A stretch of DNA of 64,000 nt from Micromonospora_J zhanjiangensis (lineage in GTDB: Bacteria; Actinomycetota; Actinomycetes; Mycobacteriales; Micromonosporaceae), in the NCBI RefSeq assembly GCF_042650605.1, contig NZ_JBHSBN010000024.1, forward strand, positions 30,936-94,935, given 5' to 3'. The notes beneath the pieces are model-generated. The model was not told the origin of the DNA, ran no database searches, and saw nothing but the letters and a program-made list of their open reading frames with translations. The first letter of the stretch is position 1. Each line of letters opens with the position of its first letter. Below are positions 58,324-64,000 of the stretch, in pieces. The position numbers and the translations under genes are program-made.

Positions 58324-59964
58324 TCAGCCGTGGTCCTTCTTGTAGCGTTCGTACGCCTTGTTCACCAGGTCGACGTAGGCGTCCATGTTCTTGCCCTTCA
58401 ACTCGGTGAGGTAGGCGTTCCACTCGCTGAGCGGCCGCTGGCCGAGGGCGAACTTCAGCGTCATCTGGTAGACGTAGTCCTTCAGCCCGGCCTCCCACAG
58501 CGTCGCCTTCTCGCGCTCCTCGTCGCTGAGCGGGGCGGGCGGCGGCACCACGAACTTCGCGTGTTCACGGCCGTTCATCACCTTCTGGAACTCCAGCTCC
58601 TCGGCGGAGAAGAACGACTGGACCAGTTCCAGCCGGCCGCCGTAGGCGAAGACGCCGTTGAAGAAGCCGAAGTCCTTCTGCAGGTGCTTGGTGCCCTTGG
58701 GGTTGAGGCCGAGGACGTTGACGTCGGGCGTGAGGGTCCGCTTGCCGGAGCCGTCCTTGGTGTACGTCGTGCCCTCGACGCCCCACTTGGCGAACTCCTG
58801 GCCGGTGTCGGAGTACCAGAGCCAGTCGATGAACTGCAGCATCGCCACGAAGTTCTTGCTCTCCCGGGCCTTGCTGGAGATCATGACGCCGTTCTCCAGC
58901 CGGCTCGCCGGGTTGACCGGACCGGCCGGCCCGATCGGGAAGTTGATTTTCCCGATCCGGGCGTTCGGCAGGGTCTTGGCCAGGTCCGGCCGGTAGTCGT
59001 TGACGATGCTCTGCGCGTTGGTGCTGATCACGAAGGACTTGCCGCTGGCGAGCTTCTGCCGGGCCTGGTCGTCGGTCTGGGTGAAGCTCTCCGGGTCCAG
59101 CAGTTTCTCGCTGACCAGCTTGTGGAGGTACTCCAGCACCTGCCGGTACTTCTCCGTCGCACCGGTGTAGGTGAACTTGCCCGCTGATTCGTCCCAGCTG
59201 GTGTGCTGGAAGTTCCAACCGGCGCCCTGCAGGCCGTACGAGAGGGAGAGCATGTTCAGCAGGTTGCCGGCCGGGTTGGGCTTGCTGAACCGGTCGGAGA
59301 ACGGGAACGAGTCCGGGTGGGCCTGCTTCATCGTCTTGAGCATGGTGTAGACGTCGTCCCAGGTGTTCGGGGACGGGATCCTGAGCTGTTCCATGACGTC
59401 CGTGCGGACCGCCAGGGTGTAGTCCTGCCAGGGCTTCTCGTGCAGGCCGGGCAGCAGGTAGAACTTCCCGTCCTCCTGCCGCAGCAGGTCCATCTCAGGC
59501 TTCAGGTTCCACTTCTCGATCTTGTCCTTGAAGTGCGGCATCAGGTCGAGGTAGTCGCTGACCGGCAGGATCGCGCCGGAGGAGACGTACGCGTTCTCCT
59601 GCGGGTGGTACGTCTTCGGAATGATGGCCGGGGCGTCCCCGGCGCCGACCAGGACGCTGCGCTTCTGCTCGTAGTCGCTCAGCGGCACGGCGACCGGTTC
59701 CAGTTTCACGTTGGTCCGCTTGGCCAACTCCGACCAGAACAGCCACTCGGGCTTGAGCGGGTAGTTCGGGTGGTTGTTGTAGAGGATCGAGAAGGACAGC
59801 GGCGCGGCGGCCTTGAACTGGTCGCCGACGCCGTACTTGTCCATCGCGCCGTCACGGTTCTTCGACACGTCCTTGTCGCCACCGTCGTCACTGCAACCGG
59901 TCAGGGTGACGACGGCGGCGGCGCCGGTGGCGAGCAGCACCTGACGCCGGGATAGCTGGACCAT
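58324..59964 (-). CDS. ABC transporter sugar-binding lipoprotein
   Basis: A 546-residue extracellular solute-binding protein of the large family-1/LipO type. The signal has SRRQVLLATGAAAVV and a lipobox TLTGC, so the mature protein is a lipoprotein. It is long for the family, as is usual for the oligosaccharide binders that pair with LplB/YtcP permeases. It is encoded between the two permeases and GH39, which supports binding of xylo- or aldouronic oligosaccharides. Confidence 0.92.
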   Translation of the reverse strand: MVQLSRRQVLLATGAAAVVTLTGCSDDGGDKDVSKNRDGAMDKYGVGDQFKAAAPLSFSILYNNHPNYPLKPEWLFWSELAKRTNVKLEPVAVPLSDYEQKRSVLVGAGDAPAIIPKTYHPQENAYVSSGAILPVSDYLDLMPHFKDKIEKWNLKPEMDLLRQEDGKFYLLPGLHEKPWQDYTLAVRTDVMEQLRIPSPNTWDDVYTMLKTMKQAHPDSFPFSDRFSKPNPAGNLLNMLSLSYGLQGAGWNFQHTSWDESAGKFTYTGATEKYRQVLEYLHKLVSEKLLDPESFTQTDDQARQKLASGKSFVISTNAQSIVNDYRPDLAKTLPNARIGKINFPIGPAGPVNPASRLENGVMISSKARESKNFVAMLQFIDWLWYSDTGQEFAKWGVEGTTYTKDGSGKRTLTPDVNVLGLNPKGTKHLQKDFGFFNGVFAYGGRLELVQSFFSAEELEFQKVMNGREHAKFVVPPPAPLSDEEREKATLWEAGLKDYVYQMTLKFALGQRPLSEWNAYLTELKGKNMDAYVDLVNKAYERYKKDHG

Positions 59965-60017
59965 GGGCTTTCCTTTCGAGGTGGCGGGGTTGGCTGCGCC
60001 CGGACGGTGGGCGGCGG

Positions 60018-60974
60018 CTATCCCTTGACCGCGCCGAGCATGACGCCCGAGACGAAGTAACGCTGGACGAAGGGATAGATCGCGAGGATGGGCAGGACGG
60101 TGAGCACGATCGTCACCGACTGCAGCGTGGCGGCGGACTGCACGATGTCGTTGCCGGCGTTGAGACCTCCGACGGTGGAGGTGGCGTCGGTCGCGCCCAC
60201 GATGAGGTTGCGCAGGTAGACGGTGACCGGCCAGAGTTCCTGCCGGTCCAGGTAGAGGAAGGCGGTGAACCAGGAGTTCCAGAACGAGACGGCGTAGAAC
60301 AGCACCATGGTGGCGATCATCGCCTTCGACAGCGGCAGCACGATGCGCAGCAGCGTCCCGTACGTGTTGAGCCCGTCGACGGCGGCGGCCTCCTCCAACT
60401 CCACCGGCAGGCTCTCGAAGAAGGCCTTCATCACCAGCAGGTTGAACACGTTGATGGCGTTGGGCAGCGCGACGGCCCAGATGGTGTTCTTCATGCCCAG
60501 GCTGGTGACCAGGACGTAGTTGGGAATCAGGCCACCGGTGAAGAACATCGTGAACACGGCGACGCCGATCAGCGCGACCCGGCCCCGCAGGTGCCGCTTG
60601 GACAGCACGTACGCGTAACAGGTGGTCAGCACGAGCGAGATGGCCGTGGAGACCACCGTGTAGACGACGGTGTTGCGGTAGTTCGTCCAGAACATCGGAT
60701 CGGCCATCACCGCCCGGTACGCGGTGAGGTTGAACCCGCGCGGGACGAGGTTGACCTTGCCCGCGATGATGTAGGCGTTCTCGCTGAACGACTGGGCCAC
60801 GATGTTGACGAACGGGTACAACGTCACCACCACGACGCCGACCAGGACGATCGCGTTGACCACCTGGAAGACCCGGTAGCCCCGGGTGGTCCGCCGGCCG
60901 CGCGGGCCGGTGCCCGGCCGGTCCGCGGCGCCGGTGGCCGGCCCGGCCGTGGTCGTCGCGTCCGTGGTCACCAC
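60018..60974 (-). CDS. carbohydrate ABC transporter permease (YtcP/MalG-like)
   Basis: A 318-residue inner-membrane permease with six spans and the EAA loop VELEEAAAVDGLNTYGTLLR. The N-terminal 40 residues are a Thr/Gly/Arg-rich tail. The GTG at 60974 (or 60971) overlaps the stop of the upstream permease. No ATPase is encoded in the operon; a shared MsiK-type ATPase elsewhere is usual in actinomycetes. Confidence 0.9.
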   Translation of the reverse strand: MVTTDATTTAGPATGAADRPGTGPRGRRTTRGYRVFQVVNAIVLVGVVVVTLYPFVNIVAQSFSENAYIIAGKVNLVPRGFNLTAYRAVMADPMFWTNYRNTVVYTVVSTAISLVLTTCYAYVLSKRHLRGRVALIGVAVFTMFFTGGLIPNYVLVTSLGMKNTIWAVALPNAINVFNLLVMKAFFESLPVELEEAAAVDGLNTYGTLLRIVLPLSKAMIATMVLFYAVSFWNSWFTAFLYLDRQELWPVTVYLRNLIVGATDATSTVGGLNAGNDIVQSAATLQSVTIVLTVLPILAIYPFVQRYFVSGVMLGAVKG

Positions 60975-61933
60975 AGGCTCGTCCCCACCGTGCGCCGCGA
61001 GATCGCGTTCGCCGACAGGACCAGGGTGAGGCCGATGACGGACTCGAACAGGCCGATCGCCGCGCCGTAGCTGAGATTCCCGGAGACGATGCCGATCCGG
61101 TAGAGGTACGTGGATATCACGTCGGCAGTCGGATAGGTCAGCGGGTTGTACAGCAGCAGGATCTTCTCGAAGCCGACGGCCATGAAGGTGCCGATGTTGA
61201 GGATGAGCAGCGTCATCATCGTGGGCCGGATGCCCGGCAGCGTCACGTGCCAGGTCTGCCGCCAGCGGTTGGCGCCGTCGACCCGGGCCGCCTGGTAGAG
61301 GTCCTCGTCGATGGTGGTGAGCGCGGCGAGGTACAGGATCGTGCCCCAGCCGACCGTCTGCCACACCTCGGACGAGACGTAGATGGCGCGGAACCAGCCG
61401 GCCTGCTGGAGGAACTGCACCGGATCCCCGCCCATGGCGCGGACCACCTGGTTGACCGTCCCGTTCACGGACAGCAGCTGCATGACCATGGCGACCACGA
61501 CCACGATGGACAGGAAGTGCGGCAGGTACGACACGGACTGCACGAACCGCTTGACCGAGCGGGTGCGGACCTCGTTGAGCAGCAGCGCGAGCACGATCGG
61601 CAGTGGGAAGCAGAACAGCAGGGTCAGCGCGCCGAGCACGACCGTGTTGGTGAAAACGTCCCAGAAGGTCGGATCGGCCAGGAACAGTCGCAGGTAGCGC
61701 AGGCCCACCCAGCTGTCACCGAAGATGCTGCCGCCGGGGCGGTAGCGCCGGAAGGCGATCACGTTCCCGGCCATCGGCAGGTAGCGGAAGATCAGGAAGA
61801 ACAGCAGCGGCAGCACCGCGAGCGAGTAGAGCTGCCAGTCCCGGCGCAGCGCCTGCCGCCAGGTCCGTCGGCGGCGAGGGACGGGAGTTCGGCGGCCGGC
61901 GGGTCCGGCATCGACCGGCGGTGTACTTCGCAT
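60968..61933 (-). CDS. carbohydrate ABC transporter permease (LplB/MalF-like)
   Basis: A 321-residue permease, first gene of the xylan operon. It has six membrane spans and the EAA loop DEDLYQAARVDGANRWRQTW. The N-terminus has a basic cytoplasmic tail and the first span PLLFFLIFRYLPMAG, as in LplB. It partners with the permease that overlaps it downstream. A candidate operator lies 69-81 bases upstream of its start. Confidence 0.9.
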   Translation of the reverse strand: MRSTPPVDAGPAGRRTPVPRRRRTWRQALRRDWQLYSLAVLPLLFFLIFRYLPMAGNVIAFRRYRPGGSIFGDSWVGLRYLRLFLADPTFWDVFTNTVVLGALTLLFCFPLPIVLALLLNEVRTRSVKRFVQSVSYLPHFLSIVVVVAMVMQLLSVNGTVNQVVRAMGGDPVQFLQQAGWFRAIYVSSEVWQTVGWGTILYLAALTTIDEDLYQAARVDGANRWRQTWHVTLPGIRPTMMTLLILNIGTFMAVGFEKILLLYNPLTYPTADVISTYLYRIGIVSGNLSYGAAIGLFESVIGLTLVLSANAISRRTVGTSLW

Positions 61934-62001
61934 CCGAACCCCCTCGCTCCGACACGCATCGCGTCCTGCCGGAACCGGACCGGAGCAGCAGTGAACTGGT
62001 T

Positions 62002-62014
62002 CCGAAACTTTCGG
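62002..62014. promoter_or_regulatory. palindrome CCGAAA-C-TTTCGG, candidate sugar-regulator operator
   Basis: A perfect 6-base inverted repeat with one central base in the 292-base divergent gap between the xylan transporter operon and the acetylxylan esterase gene. A further TTTCGGAAA lies at 62031-62039. The form is like LacI-family operators reported in front of actinomycete xylan genes (recalled, not checked). It could control both directions. Confidence 0.5.
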
Positions 62015-62225
62015 TCAACTTCCGGACCTTTTTCGGAAACCTAGGGTCCCTGCCGATATGTGTCAAGGGTCGGCCCGCACCCGTTCGCATTGGTCCGTTT
62101 CATGGGTAAGCGCTTGCCATCGGGCACTCGTCGGCGGCGGCGGGCGCGGGCGCATCGATCCGACTCGCTGGACATGCGTGCTAGGGTCGCCGGAAACTTC
62201 CGCCGCGTCGACCCCGCGAGGACCC

Positions 62226-63215
62226 ATGCCGGCCTTCGACCTGTCCATCGAACAGCTCCGCCGGTACGCGCCCGCCGTCGCCGAGCCGGCCGACTTCGAC
62301 GAGTTCTGGCAGGCGACCCTGGTCGGGGCCGCCGGTCCGGTCCTGATCGACGTGCGGCCGGAGCCGACCGAACTGCGCCTGGTCGACACCTGGGACGTCA
62401 CCTTCGCCGGCTTCGGCGGTGAACCCGTTCGGGCCTGGTACACCCGCCCGGCGGGTGTGGCCGGCACGCTGCCCGCAGTGGTGGAGTACGCCGGCTACGG
62501 CCGTGGCCGGGGCCTGCCCGGCGAGCGGTTGACCTGGCCGGTGGCCGGCTACGCGCACCTGCTGATGGACAACCGTGGACAGTCGGGCGAGTACGCCGTC
62601 GGGGACACGCCCGACCCGCACGGCGCACCCGGCGGGCCGGCGGTTGTCACCCGTGGCATCCTCGCCCCGGACGACTACTACTACCGCCGGCTGGTCACCG
62701 ACGCCGTCCGGGCCGTCGAGGCGGCCCGAGCCCTGCCGGGGGTCGACCCGGCGCGGGTCGTGGCGGCCGGCAACAGTCAGGGCGGTGGCCTGGCCCTGGC
62801 GGTGGCCGGCCTGGTCAACGACCTCGCCGCGGTGCTGACCACCGCCCCGTTCCTCTGCCACGTCCAGCGCGCCCTCGACCTCACCGACGCGTCCCCGTAC
62901 GGCGAGATCGTCCGGTACCTGGCGGTGCACCGGGAGGCGGAGGAGCCGGTCCGGCGCACGTTGTCGTACCTGGACGGGGTGACCTTCGCCCGGCGGGCGA
63001 CCGCCCCGGCGCAGTTCGGGATCGGCCTGCGCGACACGGTCTGCCCGCCCAGCACCGCCTTCGCCGCCTACAACCAGTACGGCGCCGCGACCGAGGGACC
63101 GGCGACGCCCCTGCGGGAGGTGCACGTCTACCCGTTCAACGGCCACGAGGGCGGCGAGGCCGTGCACACCCGGCGCCAACTGCGCTGGCTGCGTACGGTG
63201 CTGGATCCCGCCTGA
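62226..63215 (+). CDS. acetylxylan esterase (CE7, AXE1 family)
   Basis: A 329-residue alpha/beta-hydrolase. The catalytic Ser is in GNSQGGGL, the Asp in GIGLRDTVCPPST and the His in NGHEGGE; the N-terminal PAFDLSIEQLRRYAP and MDNRGQSG segments fit the family. It removes acetyl groups from imported xylo-oligosaccharides; no signal peptide is seen. ATG 62226 follows GCGAGGACCC. It is divergent from the xylan uptake operon and probably shares its operator. Confidence 0.93.
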   Translation: MPAFDLSIEQLRRYAPAVAEPADFDEFWQATLVGAAGPVLIDVRPEPTELRLVDTWDVTFAGFGGEPVRAWYTRPAGVAGTLPAVVEYAGYGRGRGLPGERLTWPVAGYAHLLMDNRGQSGEYAVGDTPDPHGAPGGPAVVTRGILAPDDYYYRRLVTDAVRAVEAARALPGVDPARVVAAGNSQGGGLALAVAGLVNDLAAVLTTAPFLCHVQRALDLTDASPYGEIVRYLAVHREAEEPVRRTLSYLDGVTFARRATAPAQFGIGLRDTVCPPSTAFAAYNQYGAATEGPATPLREVHVYPFNGHEGGEAVHTRRQLRWLRTVLDPA

Positions 63216-63315
63216 CCGCGACGGGTCACCACCGTCCACCGCCGGCTCGACCGGGAATCCGTCCGGCCACCACGTCGACCAGGCCAGTGTCGCCGGGATG
63301 GTCCGCGGCCGCGAT

Positions 63316-63331
63316 CTGTTAACGCAAACAG
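63316..63331. promoter_or_regulatory. inverted repeat CTGTT-N6-AACAG upstream of the fucosidase gene
   Basis: A 5-base inverted repeat around AACGCA in the 421-base gap 63216-63636, about 120 bases before the candidate promoter. It shares the TTAACGC core with the operator-like site overlapping that promoter. Confidence 0.35.
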
Positions 63332-63450
63332 GCAAGGTCATTTCCGGGCCGTCGGCCGGATGCCGCGGCATCGGGTGACCGGTGCCGATGACCGGCGAGA
63401 TCATCGCCGCAATGGGCGCGCTCCACCGCCCGGAACCACCGTCCCAAACA

Positions 63451-63479
63451 TTGACACCCAACGTTGTTAGCGTTAACTT
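63451..63479 (+). promoter_or_regulatory. promoter with overlapping LacI-type operator for the GH29 gene
   Basis: TTGACA (63451-63456), a 17-base spacer and TAACTT (63474-63479) form a vegetative-type promoter. GTTAGCGTTAAC (63466-63477), an almost perfect palindrome, overlaps the -10 box, a classic place for a LacI-family repressor. The fucosidase ATG is 157 bases downstream. Confidence 0.55.
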
Positions 63480-63636
63480 CAAGCCGAGCCGAACATTTCC
63501 ACGATGTTTCCGCCGCTCGGCCCGAGCCGCGCGCGACGCCCTCGCCGACCGCGCCCGCAGCACCGCTTCGCGCCCCGCAGTCCCGGTCCGGTCGTCGGGT
63601 CGGGGTCTCGTCAGGTCCGTCCGGAAGGTTCCCGTC

Positions 63637-64000
63637 ATGTCACCGCTGCCCCCGCGGCTCAGTCGCCGCCAACTGCTCGTCGCCTCCGGCGCCACCGGCA
63701 TCGCCACGGCCACCGGTCTGCTCAGCGTGCGCAACGCGCTGGCCACCGTCGGTCCGCAGAGTTACACGTCGTCGTGGTCGTCGGTGGATCAGCATCCGGC
63801 GGCGGCGGAGTGGTTTCAGGACGCGAAGTTCGGCATCTACTACCACTGGGGTGTGTTCAGTGTTCCGGCGTTCGCGAACGAGTGGTATCCGCGGAACATG
63901 TACAACAACGGGTCGAGCGAGAACAACCATCACAAGAGCGTGTTCGGTGATCCGTCGGTGTGGCCGTATCACAACTTCATCAACGGGGCGCGGGACAAGG
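63637..64000 (+). CDS. secreted alpha-L-fucosidase-like GH29 protein (3' end outside window)
   Basis: The first 121 codons of a secreted glycosidase. The N-terminus has a twin-arginine signal (LSRRQLLVASGATG) ending near NALA. It then shows the GH29 entry motif WFQDAKFGIYYHWGVFSVPA and NEWYPRNMY. GGAAGG precedes the ATG at 63637. Third positions in the visible part have more T than neighbouring genes, which might reflect transfer, but the stretch is short. The catalytic Asp lies beyond the window. Confidence 0.85.
   Translation, partial: MSPLPPRLSRRQLLVASGATGIATATGLLSVRNALATVGPQSYTSSWSSVDQHPAAAEWFQDAKFGIYYHWGVFSVPAFANEWYPRNMYNNGSSENNHHKSVFGDPSVWPYHNFINGARDK

Overview
This window looks like chromosomal DNA from a very high-GC actinomycete, most plausibly a Micromonosporaceae member. 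That placement is an inference from the strong G/C third-position bias, the frequent GTG starts, the tightly overlapping operons, the many Tat-type secreted carbohydrate-active enzymes and the ECF sigma/anti-sigma pairs. No tRNA, rRNA, CRISPR array, transposase or integrase was seen. One 98-base run of N marks an assembly gap inside a coding tandem repeat.

Layout. (1) 1-3564: a four-gene catabolic operon with an SDR (cut by the window edge), an amidohydrolase, an acyl-CoA ligase and a MaoC hydratase, each overlapping the next. (2) 3596-5559: a reverse-strand trio of a 15-cysteine RlpA-like protein, a Tat-exported protein and a MauE/DoxX-like redox membrane protein. (3) 5779-14297: an HSP90-family ATPase coupled to a 1003-residue TPR protein, an XRE-cupin repressor divergent from a flavoprotein/methyltransferase fusion, and an MFS exporter. 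(4) 14420-43620: the accessory region of most interest, described below. (5) 43646-49991: mixed genes including a GH6-like protein, a large membrane protein of unknown role, a GNAT and a cyclase-family hydrolase. (6) 50084-64000: a plant-polysaccharide island with an arabinofuranosidase-like enzyme, a pectin methylesterase, a xylo-oligosaccharide ABC transporter with GH39, DUF624, a GH42 remnant and GH67, an acetylxylan esterase and the start of a GH29 fucosidase.

The 14-43 kb region encodes a type IV secretion-like machine: two VirB2-like small membrane proteins, a VirB8-like candidate, a VirB6-like polytopic protein, a VirB3/VirB4-N protein, a separate VirB4-type ATPase and a VirD4-type coupling ATPase. 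Around it lie two peptidoglycan-hydrolase-like proteins, DUF6668 and DUF4913 proteins, two paralogous ECF sigma/anti-sigma pairs, three LysM-like/subtilisin fusions that have all lost the catalytic serine, a fourth LysM-like protein, and a degenerate response regulator. No relaxase was recognised.

The strongest new observation is a shared promoter-like motif, TGAACC-N16-CGT(C/T). It lies upstream of nine transcription units in this region, with a tenth at N15, always pointing at the gene and usually 35-85 bases from the start codon. It ties the secretion operon, the cell-wall hydrolases, the pseudo-subtilisins, an anti-sigma gene and the regulator into one apparent ECF-sigma regulon. I interpret the region as one co-regulated envelope-spanning system whose function is unknown.
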